A stretch of DNA of 64,000 bases. Source: Albugo candida. Lineage: Eukaryota; Oomycota; Peronosporomycetes; Albuginales; Albuginaceae. The notes beneath the pieces were generated by a model that was given only the letters and a program-made list of their open reading frames with translations, was not told the origin of the DNA and did no database searches. The position numbers and the translations under genes are program-made. The DNA lies in NCBI GenBank assembly GCA_905220665.1, contig CAJNAR010000019.1, forward strand, positions 1 through 64,000. Reading direction: 5' to 3'. Shown in pieces: positions 46,419-56,893 of the stretch. Position 1 is the stretch's first letter. Every line of letters starts with the position of its first letter.

Positions 46419-47513
46419 ATGGCATCAACAACCTCTCCTTCGTTTGCTGCTTTTGTAGATGCATCTGTGAGTGTTTTTGATAAATAAAAAAAGTTATTGA
46501 CACTTGTTCATCACCGAATCCGCTGACTGTATTCTTGTTGTGCTTTATCGTCTCAGGCCGGAGCAATGGGCGCGCTTGTTGCTGCTATCCTTTTGTATCC
46601 ACTCGATGTAGTTAAGACTCGTCACCAAGCTGAGAGAACGTACCCCGACTTGAGATCCGGAGCGATAGTCAGGAAAAATGGGATCAAGTCGATGCTGTAT
46701 CGTATTTATAAGGAAGAGGGACTGAGCGGACTGTACGCCGGTCTGAATTCAAAAATTCTGCATACAATGATCTCCAATTTTGCATATTTCTACTGGTACT
46801 CCTTTCTGAAGCATTTCACGCAAAAGCGATGGACGAAAGGAAAACAGCTCACAACATCACTCAGTCTTCTTGTTGCAACGCTCGCAGGAGCCATTAATAT
46901 GACAATGACACTCCCATTGGAAGTGATCAATACGCGAGCACAATTGAGCGCGAAGAATGAAACCAAATCCAAACCAAAGGGCGTCTTCGCACTTGGTAGT
47001 GATATATATCACGAAGATGGATTGACGGCATTTTGGCGTGGGTATGTCCCGGCTTTGGTTCTGACAAGCAATCCGTCAATCAATTACACAATATTTGACA
47101 CGTTGAAAGATACGCTACAACGGTGGAAGCGTACAACTCTGACAAAACACTGTCAACGAGCGACATTTACAGCTTTGGAAGCATTTTTATTGGCAGCTAT
47201 TGCGAAAGCAATTGCAACCGTTGTAACATATCCAATCATTCGAGCAAAAGTATTGATGCAATCTGAGAAACACTTGAAGGATGAAAACACAACGCAAAAG
47301 AAACGGACAATGATGCAAACGATGAAAAATATTCATGAAGAACAAGGTTTACGTGGATACTACAAAGGCTGCTTCGAACAATTGCTTAATACAGTTTTAA
47401 AAAGCGCATTTCTGATCATGACAAAGGAGCAAATTGCTCAAGTTACAATGCAACTTCTATACGCGATGCTCGGCCGTAAGAAAATTAGACAGAGCACGAA
47501 AGCGCTCAAATAA
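46419..47513 (+). CDS. Peroxisomal-type mitochondrial-family carrier
   Basis: Exon 1 is 46419-46466 and exon 2 is 46557-47513, joined in phase 0 across a 90-bp intron (GTGAGT...TCTCAG), for 334 residues. Three carrier repeats are seen, each with the signature: YPLDVVKTR, LPLEVINTR and a degenerate YPIIRAKVL. The blocks SNFAYFYWYSFLK, AIAKAIATVVTYP and GYYKGCFEQLLNTVLKSAF match SLC25A17/PMP34 and yeast ANT1, which exchange adenine nucleotides or CoA/NAD across the peroxisome membrane. Carriers of the inner mitochondrial membrane are an alternative, but the spacing of these blocks favours PMP34. Confidence 0.85.
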
Positions 47514-47659
47514 AGAAAACTTTTATAAGATTCCAATTTGCGTCCACCAATTCAGATACATTATAAAGAGTATTTATACGTATTTATGCTTTACAATGCT
47601 ATAAATCTGACTGAGACGACTAGTATATATTTTTGACTTCAATTCCGCTGATAGACTGT

Positions 47660-48703
47660 TTACAGAAGACTGGAAGCTCGACGGTGCAGCAGAGATTGGC
47701 GGATACCTCGTCGTGTATTGCTATTGCTTTGTTGACGATGGATGATCATCCTCTCCGGGCTTGGCATTGGTAATGATTGCAAAGGGTTTGCGAAAATAAG
47801 ATCAATATCGATTTCCGGGCCAGAGCTCTTTCTATCGTACTGATTTGTATCGTTCTGTTTCGAGGTACGATTTTCTTGATAAATGACGTCAAATTCATGA
47901 GCAGAAAAGCTCGTTAGTGATTGTTGCCACGATGAGCTGAACAATTGATTTCGAGCTTCACGCTTGCGTGCTGGTGAAGGGGCGCATGAGGTAGTCGAAG
48001 AGCATGACGAAAGCCGTCTATGATGTGCAATGTCGATGGGTTCGCTACTGGCACTTTCAGTCAGATTTTCATCCATTTGAGCATGCTCGCTAGCAAACAG
48101 AAAATCACGAATCAATCGGACAGCTACACATCCACTGCCATCTTCGCCTGGACATTCGATAGTACCATCTCCTGTCTGACTCTGCTTGATCATATACCAA
48201 CTCCAAGAAAAAGCACCTTCCTGCATCGAGTTACCCACAGTCACCAGACCTTGAGTGATCTCGATAAGATCCTGCAAATATTCATTAAGACGTCGCATTC
48301 GTTCAGCATCGAATTTACGTTTAATTTTATTAAAATACTTCCATCCGAATGAAAATCGCTGAGGAAATGTAAAGTTTCGGTGGAATTGTGCTAACGCTTC
48401 ACAATAAGGACACGCTGTATTGCGTTTAGTAGTTTTTGATTTCGCGACAACAAACTGAATTTGCTCATAAAGCGCGCGAAACTCAGAGTATCGACGTGCG
48501 ACAAACCAGTGATTGATTTGACTGCCTCCATCGGTAGCATCCGTACTGAAATCCACAATTCGTCTGCTTTGCGTGACGCGAATCACATACAGAGTGGTTT
48601 TCTTATTCAGATTTTCATCTTCAATGGTAGAAGAGCGTCCATACGAGACGATGCTTGCATGGATGGGGCGAAGATTACGAGCACATACTTGGAAATTGGC
48701 CAT
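47660..48703 (-). CDS. PX-domain protein
   Basis: The frame is open from 48811, but the first ATG is at 48703 (MANFQVCARNLRPIHA), giving 347 residues. The PX domain covers about residues 25-160: TLYVIRVTQSRR, then HWFVARRYSEFRALYEQI (the RRYSEF phosphoinositide-binding motif), FPQRFSFGWKYF in the PxxP loop region and ERMRRLNEYLQDLIE. The remaining 190 residues are Ser-rich and unstructured. PX domains bind PI3P and recruit proteins to endosomes. No BAR or other sorting-nexin domain follows. An additional 5' exon is possible because upstream codons are open. Confidence 0.8.
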   Translation of the reverse strand: MANFQVCARNLRPIHASIVSYGRSSTIEDENLNKKTTLYVIRVTQSRRIVDFSTDATDGGSQINHWFVARRYSEFRALYEQIQFVVAKSKTTKRNTACPYCEALAQFHRNFTFPQRFSFGWKYFNKIKRKFDAERMRRLNEYLQDLIEITQGLVTVGNSMQEGAFSWSWYMIKQSQTGDGTIECPGEDGSGCVAVRLIRDFLFASEHAQMDENLTESASSEPIDIAHHRRLSSCSSTTSCAPSPARKREARNQLFSSSWQQSLTSFSAHEFDVIYQENRTSKQNDTNQYDRKSSGPEIDIDLIFANPLQSLPMPSPERMIIHRQQSNSNTRRGIRQSLLHRRASSLL

Positions 48704-49232
48704 CGCATGAGTTGATCTGTTAATAAATCGCGCGTTGGTTTTGATCCTGTCAAGAATATCAGGAATATTGAGAATTGAGAACTCCCACTTGTCGCAATTA
48801 TTATCCAACACTTTGGCTGTAGAGACATTTGAGAATGGATCGGATAGTAACTCACTTTATTTTGTGCTTTACGAGTCTGATTGGTTGTATATAGACAAAT
48901 TAATATAATGGAACAAATGACGTTAGTAGGGGAAGGGACTGGATTCAGAAGCGGGTAGGGAAAAAGTCGCAAAGGAGCGCTTGATTTCTGGCGCTAGTCA
49001 ACGTGGGAGCTCGCCTAGCTTAAGGATTTTGTTCGAATTGGAATGAGAAGAATGCGTGCGGTGTTTCGTAGGTAGTCTTTTTTGTTAGCAGTAAAATCGT
49101 ACAGCACCATTTGAGTCCTGTAATAAGGCTGTTTAGTGTAATAGAGAGGTCACTTCTGAACCACTCGTCTCACATTAGCCAATAAAACTCGGTCGATTTT
49201 GACCAAAATAGAGAGATCTTCAGAGGCAAAAC
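48704..49232. promoter_or_regulatory. Divergent intergenic region PX / PA2G4
   Basis: About 530 bp between divergent start codons, probably holding both promoters and 5' leaders. No consensus element assigned. Confidence 0.35.
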
Positions 49233-50408
49233 ATGTCTTCGGAAGATGAACGATCGGTGAGCAGCGATGAAGAAAATGCAAAAAACGAACAGCCTTCTGA
49301 TCCTATTGAAGATTGTAGTAATTCAGACGTAGTTACAAAGTATCGTCTGGCTGCTGAAATTGTACAAACCGCATTGAAGGGAGTGTTGGTCCAATTAACC
49401 GCGGGAAAAAATGTGGTTGAACTTTGCAAATTTGGTGATATGATCATCGAACAGCGTTGTGCGACAATCTTCAAAAGCAAGAAAATAGAAAAGGGGGTTG
49501 CGTTTCCAACAAGCATTGCTGTGAATGAAACAGTCTGTCACTACTCACCACTTCCAAGTGAATCGATCCAAGTGAAAGCTGGCGATTGGGTCAAAATAGA
49601 TATGGGATGTCATATCGATGGATACATTGCATTGGTCGCACAAACTGTAATTGTACCCGAAGAAGGGAATGCTTCTGAAAAGCCGATACCATCGCTGCAG
49701 GGTCCAGAGGCCGATGTTATAAAATGTGCTCATGATGCTTTGGAGTTGTGTGTCCGACTGATCAAACCTGGTAATACGAATCATCAAGTGACCGAAGCGC
49801 TTTCCAAGCTAGAAGAAGCGTACGGTGTTAAAGCATTACAAGGTAGTCTCATGCATCAACAAAAGCGATTTGTGATCGATGGTACGAAAACTATCGCGCA
49901 GAAAATGGACGCTGAGTCAAGCGTCCCCAAGATTACATTTGAGCCTAACGAAGCGTACACAGTTGATATCTTTTACACGACTGGAAATGAGAAACCTGTG
50001 TCCAGTGAGTGTCGAACAACAATATTCAAACGCCAAGTAGACCGGACGTATCGATTAAAAATGAAGGCGTCTCGCTATGTATTCAGTGAAATCAGCAGCA
50101 AACATTCTGTTCTTCCGTTCACGATTCGTTCATTCGCGGATGAAACACAAGCACGTTTGGGTGTTGTGGAGTGTGTCAAACACGAACTGGTGACTCCATT
50201 CCCGATATTGGAAGGTCGTATTGGCGATAAAATCGCGCATTTCAAAGTAACTGTTCTTCTATTAGCCAATGGGACAGTCAAAATAACGGGATTGCCTTTG
50301 CCATTGGATCAGATTCATTCTGATAAGAAGTTAGATGGGGAAACATCAGCGCTTCTAGCTTCTTCGATCAAGAAAAAGAGCAAAAAGAAGAAAAAGGCAG
50401 CTGCATAG
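49233..50408 (+). CDS. PA2G4: PA2G4/EBP1-type aminopeptidase-fold protein
   Basis: Single exon, 391 residues, close to the usual 390-400. After an acidic N-tail, VVTKYRLAAEIVQTALKGVL opens a pita-bread (methionine aminopeptidase-like) fold. FPTSIAVNETVCHYSPLPSE, KIDMGCHIDGYIALVAQT and GRIGDKIAHFKVT follow in family order. The catalytic metal ligands of true aminopeptidases are not all kept, as in other EBP1 proteins. The C-terminal KKKSKKKKK is the RNA/ribosome-binding basic tail. EBP1 sits at the ribosomal tunnel exit and works in ribosome biogenesis and growth control. Confidence 0.92.
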   Translation: MSSEDERSVSSDEENAKNEQPSDPIEDCSNSDVVTKYRLAAEIVQTALKGVLVQLTAGKNVVELCKFGDMIIEQRCATIFKSKKIEKGVAFPTSIAVNETVCHYSPLPSESIQVKAGDWVKIDMGCHIDGYIALVAQTVIVPEEGNASEKPIPSLQGPEADVIKCAHDALELCVRLIKPGNTNHQVTEALSKLEEAYGVKALQGSLMHQQKRFVIDGTKTIAQKMDAESSVPKITFEPNEAYTVDIFYTTGNEKPVSSECRTTIFKRQVDRTYRLKMKASRYVFSEISSKHSVLPFTIRSFADETQARLGVVECVKHELVTPFPILEGRIGDKIAHFKVTVLLLANGTVKITGLPLPLDQIHSDKKLDGETSALLASSIKKKSKKKKKAAA

Positions 50409-50551
50409 TTGGATACAATACCGTTCCCGCCATTGGAGTTGCTAAAGTAAACGTGTTGAGCTTGAGATCGCTTGTACAAGACGCTTCACGCGTAGTCGAT
50501 GCAGATCATTCTAGTAATGCCTATGAAGAATAATCACGTTTCAATAATCAG

Positions 50552-53500
50552 TCATTCTCTTTTTTGACGCGTAATTGCGGATGTTGTATCTGTCTTTCGC
50601 ACTTGAATGAGTTGTTGAGCTTTATTGTGCATCGCCTGTAATCGAGTACGAGTCAATTGCCACTGAGAGTTAGTGGACCACCGACCTTGTGGTGTGACAC
50701 GCAAATGACTTGAATGCTGCGAAAGTTGGAAGCCGCGAGCGCTGCAACATTTTCCTGTGGAAGGATCGCCGTCACACCGACGATACAATGGCTATGGTGT
50801 GTGAATCACCTGATTCTGCTCATCCAAAGCCGCGTCAATTTCGTCCAATACGCACAAAGGAATCGCACTACAGCTCGCTAATGCAAAGATGTACGACATT
50901 CCTTGGACAAGAAATCATTAGATTTTCATGCATCGATGTAACCTTCCTTACCGAGTAAAGCCAGTTGGCCACCGGATAATGTGTTTGTGGCTTTGGTCAG
51001 ACTGTGTGATCGGTCTTGGACTTTAAATTCAACGCCAGACTTGGAAAAGGTTTCTTAGTGTCTCACGTGTATCCATCCAATTTTTACGGATACCTCGACT
51101 TTTTCATCGCTCAGTTCCAAGAATGCTCGTTTGGATGGGATTGCTTGCTCGAAGATGTGCTGGAATCGATTTGCGATTGACTTGAATGCAAGTTGATTGA
51201 CCCATGTGGTCTGCTCATCTGTTGTTCGGATGCCGTCTTCCAGATTGGTCACTGCGGTCGCAACTTTTGCTGCTTGTGTCTGGAACTCTGATAAAGCCTT
51301 TTGCTTCTGCATGAACGACCCATTCGACACAATCGGAGAGTCGCAAAGTCTCTCGAGAAGAGCTTTTTGCTCCACACGTAATGACGAAAGTATCTCCTGA
51401 TTTTCTTCAATGTCCTTGCAAATTGTATCTTCATCACGACGGTCCAAACTTTCGATTTCATCAGAAGTGACTATATCCGATCTGGTTCGAATCCTATTCA
51501 TGAGCTGTGATGTCTCACGTTCCAAGACTTTGAGACTTTGGTCCAAAGCCAAATATTTGGAGTGTGCGTATTTGTACTGTTGTTGGTTTTCTTGTACTCG
51601 AGATTGCAACAGCTTCCGCCTCATAAGGCTGTTTTGATACGCGTGCCAATTTGTCGCTGCTGATGTCTTGGCCACTTCAAAATATTCCAATTCGTTCTCA
51701 AGTTTTGATAGCTGCTCATGCAAGCTCTGAAGTTGCTCTTTTTCTTCCTGAACAGTTTGCCTCATAAATGATAATGTATCGTCATTAAGAGCTTTCTTCG
51801 CCTACAATATTTGCGAATTGGTAATATGAGTATTGTGGATGTAGAGTGCGTTATTCTTCACCTTGGCTTCTCTTAACTTCTCACTGACGCGCTTCAAATC
51901 AGATCGAAATAATTCCTGCTCTCTATCACATTCAAATAGACGTACTCGATGCCATCAATTCGTTTGGGCTTTGGGTTGAAATACCTCGACAGCCTTCTTA
52001 ACGCCTCCTCAGAATTTCCGTTAATGCACGCAACGCGATATTCTTGCAGATACTCGCTCAGTTTTGTGGAAACAACGCTATTGTCCTCTTGAGTATCATT
52101 ATTGGATCCAGCTTGAAAAAGCAATGAGTTCTTTTGCATCTCGATATCCTCGAGTTCGTGTTCCTTTTGCTGAATCAGTAGAATTGTTGCCTCCTTCTGC
52201 TCTCTAGTGTTTGTGTGAGGCAATAAGGTAGAGGAAGTGATACCAGGACATGCCTCAAAGTCGCTTGTCGATGCAAAATTTGCTTTCTTTGGCAGGCAGC
52301 ATCTAGTGATGAGGCAATGGAATCCTTCCGTGCCTGAAAAACACAACTATGCAAATGCATAAGTCGAAATGACAGCGTTATGAAAACGTAAGAAGGCACC
52401 AATTCTTCCGAATAGAGTCGTATTTCAAAAATCGCCGATACAGATTGTATTCTTTGCTTCCTCCAGATACGATCTATCGACATATCGCGTTAGGTTCCTT
52501 CCGAATGAATCTTTACGTACTCCGAAACTGTGCTGATTTCGAGACCATGTGACTGACGGGATGCCGTAACGTGAGAGCACTGCTTTACCAATGGAGTCGT
52601 TCTTCACTAAAAGCCAATCCCCTAAAGCTACGACAAGGACACAGACATTGACGCTCGTCCAAGGTCATGACGGCTGCAACACTGACCTTTTTCTATCAAT
52701 TGCTGAATCCTTTCAGACACTCCGTGTACGCATGGATCGATTTTAATGAGAATTCTTGGATCAACAACGTTCTCACTTCCAAACTCGGACATTATTCGAG
52801 GTAGTGCGCGGTCAGTATTTCTTGGCTTCAATCGAATTCGCTCTATTGGCCTGTGCAGACCTCACGATCGATGTACGAGGATATCGCGTCAATAAGGTCG
52901 TACCAAATTAGAAATTGCTTGCAATTGCTATTTTCTTGCACAATACGACGGGCAACAAGCTCATTCAGACACACGCGAACCATTAGATATTTCTCTAGTA
53001 TGACACCAAGAGCCAAAATCCAATGGGACGCATTTGGTCCCAACGTATCAGCGTCAATGTGAATCCAATCCATCAGCATAGCAAAGTCACCTAGCAGATG
53101 TCAAAAAACGAATCTTGCTCGCTAAATCTCTCTTATAGGACGCACGACCACGTACCCTCGCCTTGTTTTGGGGGAAATAAAGATGGTAATTTGGCTCGTG
53201 CAGAACGTTGTTTTGGTGTCATAATTCGCAATTCACCATCTATTTCTCTCAAATCTCTGGCAAAACGTTCTTCCTCTTCTTTGGTGATCTCTTGAACTAT
53301 ATTCCTTTTGGCGATCGATAAGCTTGCGAGATCTGATTCGATCTCATGAAGCCGTGATCGATATTCGTTAGATTGTTTTTCCAACCGGTGTGCATTTTTT
53401 CTCTATAGAGAAGATCAATTTGGTCCTTGAGAATGAAGCTGCCACGTACGCATTCATCAATGATCGCATTCAGAGTTGAAGCTTCTTGGTCGAAGGTATG

Positions 53501-55255
53501 TTTGTCTTCCTACTCAAGTAACTATCTCGTTGTCGTTCAGAATCGATTGTTGGCACATGTACCTTTGCGATGACTTGCTCGAATTTGCTGATGATTTTTG
53601 ACGTTCCAGCTCCTTTGTTCGATGTATATATTTCTATAAACTTGTTCAGCGCTTTCAGTTGAGTGACCTTGGATGCTACTGCCTTTGATCCCATTAGAAG
53701 ACACTTGATTAGCAACCAAGATATGTTCACTTTACTTTTTTCAGCCCACACACTTGGAAATCAATGTTAGCATTCTCATCACAAAGCTTATTGATCTCGA
53801 CCACCGCTTGCTGTTCATTGCCTTGTACACAAAGCTTTTTTTTTATTGCTTGATGTCGTTTGGTAGTGAGATCTGCAATCGTTGCCTCGATTTTAAGCAA
53901 GTCTTCTTCGCTGATATCTGATTTTGTTTTTTCTCCTTCTGTAATGTCAAGATGCTCTGCATCGGCTTGGATATCTATCTTGAGCATGGATAAAGCATTT
54001 TCCCGTTCGTTTTTCTCCACAACTAAGCGGTCTTTCCTATGTTTATGGCGCCCAAGCTCTGATGCATAATGAGGACTATGAGTCAAGACTGTAATGCCAT
54101 CTAGTTATTATACCACAATACGATTTCACTTGCTGTAATCGTGTATTTCTTCTCTCTGCTTCTCCAATAGCATTCGTAATCTACCATAATGGATTCATTA
54201 AAGACTCGGGGATACAAATGTTTCCTTGTGAGTCAAAGAAACCTCTTCGACTGCAATTTTGTCATCCAAAATTGATCTCTCATTCTGTATCTCCTCTTTC
54301 TGATGGATTTCGTGACTACAAACCTTCTTCCGATCAGTATCCATACTTACCAAACGTTCCACATTCTGTCCGATCTTGGTAGCAGCGTGTCTGAACTCTT
54401 CCAGCGATTGATATGCATTCTTTCTGAATTCCAAAAATATCTTTGTCCCGCTAGCCTATCCTTTTTATCTCAATTACCAATTGATTGCAGTACCATTCGC
54501 GTACCTCACAGACGTAGCTGGCTAGTTCGATAGCGTTCTTTCTCACTATCTGATGTATCAAGTTCTGTTGTATTAACCTGAGACATCAACAGATTCTTGT
54601 TTACTGCTTTGCTTTGATAAATTGCCGAAAACAGCCAATTAACCAGGGTGATGCATCCACGCTCAGTCCACAGGAGATCCATAGCTGATACTTCATGTCT
54701 AGCGTATTTCAATAAGTTTACGCCATTCGAATAAGACATTCTTTACGTTTGATAGTGACCGTTTTCTTATTGAGTCTGAATTTCCGATGGCCAGTATCGC
54801 CGCAAATCGAAGCAGTGAGCTCCAAATTCGAATTTTCTACAATGCGAATTCTGTATGGCTAAGCTCAGGCTCTGATGTAGCTTTACCTTTTGTTTTCAAA
54901 AATATCGTCACAACAGCTGTATTGCCTTCACTCCTCGCAGAGTGTTTTTGCTTAGAAACCAAATCTTTCATCGATTTTACGCGTAATTTTGCCTCTCGAC
55001 TCTCTCCAAATGCAAAGCAAATCGCGTCTAATGTGTGAGTGTTTCATACTTCAGAAATCGTGCGACCTGACCATCATTACCCAGAATATTGGATTTTCCT
55101 ATAAAGGAGAGAAGGAAGAATCTGAATGCTTTGAGGATGATGTAATACAAACCAGAGCCATTGGGACCGGTGATGCAATTAAACTGAGAATGAAAAGATA
55201 TCTCATGGACGCCACAGAAGGATTTGAAGTTCGTGACAATCATTCTCTGGATCAT
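50552..55255 (-). CDS. Divergent SMC-family ATPase, intron-rich
   Basis: The gene runs from an ATG at 55255 (MIQRMIVTNFKSFCGVHEI) to a stop at 50552, in about 15 or more small exons. First exons: 55255-55153, 55098-55081 and from 55027; the Walker A GPNGSGKSNILDAI is interrupted by two introns. Coiled-coil exons fill 54.4-53.1 kb. A hinge-like globular region lies at about 53.1-52.4 kb (GPNASHWILALGVILEKYLM, VVDPRILIKI, AVLSRYGIPSVTW). A second coiled coil covers 52.3-51.2 kb. The C-terminal head has LSGGQLALLG (50979-50950), Walker B PLCVLDEIDAALDEQNQ (about 50862-50812) and a D-loop/switch VSHHK near 50690. These are all hallmarks of SMC proteins. I could not place it in SMC1-6; LSGGQ recalls SMC2/SMC3. 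Exon joints near 54.7-54.4 kb are unresolved. Confidence 0.8.
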
Positions 55256-55504
55256 CTTGCGCTTTTGATTCTTCGTCAACTTCAACAAGCGCAATTTTTT
55301 ATAATTACCAGGTTTTTGCTAGTTCAACTTCAATTCAACTGCAAAGTAAATAAAGCTTAAGAAGGCAAGTCGTAGCGGTGGAAAGGAGACATTGGATTTC
55401 CATTATATCATGACCATAAATTGATTTGAGAGCAGTGGAGAAGGACAGAATGAGCAGCGGACTAAACTTTTTACATTATGATAGTTCCTTTAGCGTATCG
55501 CATC

Positions 55505-56741
55505 TTACTTCTTGGAAGATCTGCGTTTCGAATCGTCTAAGATCATCCGTTTTCTCTCCAGCTTTTCTGCAACTTCAATTTCAAGTTTACGAATGTCGTC
55601 CATGGTCAAACCGTACCACTCATCCGTTAGACATTGCGCCTACAAGCTCATAACTAAGAAAACGTACGTCTTGTAATTGACAAACACGAACCTGACAGAG
55701 TGTCGAGTGAAAGAGCTGACGTTGTTGATCTCTGATGCTCTTCTCTGCCTATATTTGAGCAATAATTTATGGTTGCAAGTGAGAGATGAAAAGCACTTGT
55801 GGCGCACACCTTTCCCTGAACTCCCCAGTATTCAAAGTTGATTCGGACCGCCTTATAGCACGTCATGACTGGTGTTATTTGATGGTACCAGTCTTTCGCT
55901 AGTGGGCCACGACCTGTTTTTTTCGACACGTACTATTGTCAGAGCAGACCGTATCAGTTCCAAGCCCAAAGACCTTGAAAAATTTGCTTACAGTAGCGGG
56001 ATCGTCTTGGTCAGCCATGAGATTATTCGAGTATTTCTGAGCGATATCGAGTCTTTGTGGAATACAAATGAATTAGAGGTCTTGAATGCTAGCGGAAGAA
56101 AAAGATTTTATACACTTCAATGTTGCGTTTTGCAAGCTCCTTCTCCGACAAATTGAGAGCGTTAGCTGAAGAAGGATGTCAGTTATGATAACCGGTGTGC
56201 ATGTCCACAGGGAATAAAGTACAAACACGTGGTTCCGCCGTCAGGCAGGTGCATGGAATCGATCGCGATATAAAATCGATTTTTGGCAAGATATCCATTT
56301 ACAATAACAGTCGTGCAGCGTGGATACGAGTTCCAGGCTTCTTCAATTAACACCATACTGTCTTCTGGGCAACTGACGTAACGTCAGAAAAGATATCGAG
56401 GGCAGGAGATGAATCGTACAGTGCTGAAAAAAATCCGGGTATCTTGGATTTACAATAGTAATGCTTCAAAGTATATTGGCCTTTATCATGAGGGACGGGC
56501 CAATTTGATACGGAAGAAACGGAGACCTACGATATGATTGAGATAACCTTCAAAGATGAGCAAATTGAAGCAGCACAACTTGGCCATTTGTGTTATCATA
56601 AGGCTCATTTTTGACGATTTCAACACCTTCGCCGCCTCCTGTGAGTTTCTCACTTGCATCTACGACCATGTACAATTGTGCGATTTGGAAATCGTCAACA
56701 GTCATGTGCAGCGGAACACGGAACTCATGTATCAACACCAT
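55505..56741 (-). CDS. Phosphatidylinositol transfer protein, class I
   Basis: Eight exons from the minus strand: 56741-56585, 56480-56420, 56372-56209, 56165-56114, 56052-55992, 55932-55810, 55748-55692, 55639-55505. All phases agree and give 269 residues, against about 270 for animal PITP alpha. Family landmarks: FRVPLHMTVDDFQIAQLYMV at the start, GGGEGVEIVKNEPYD, KIPGFFSAL, EEAWNSYPRC, KTGRGPLAKDW, VMTCYKAVRINFEYWGVQGK and WYGLTMDDIRKLE near the end. The protein shuttles phosphatidylinositol and phosphatidylcholine between ER and Golgi/plasma membrane. Intron 1 appears to be GC-AG with GGCCAA repeated at both edges. Several introns are only 43-60 bp. Confidence 0.92.
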
Positions 56742-56893
56742 CTCCTGTGTGCTGAAAGAGAGCACACAGCGGAAGCACAATCCGTTTTGAATGCGTTAGT
56801 GTGACACACATATTGTTAGGGTCAGCTCTATTCAATTTCATCTCATCACCAAAATAGTGGAGAGAAAAAGACGCTCTTTTCGCTGTGATTACT
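56742..56893. promoter_or_regulatory. 152-bp bidirectional promoter, PITP/HID1
   Basis: The two start codons diverge with just 152 bp between them, so this segment must hold both promoters and both 5' leaders unless leaders begin inside the coding region. No TATA box or other element assigned. Confidence 0.5.
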
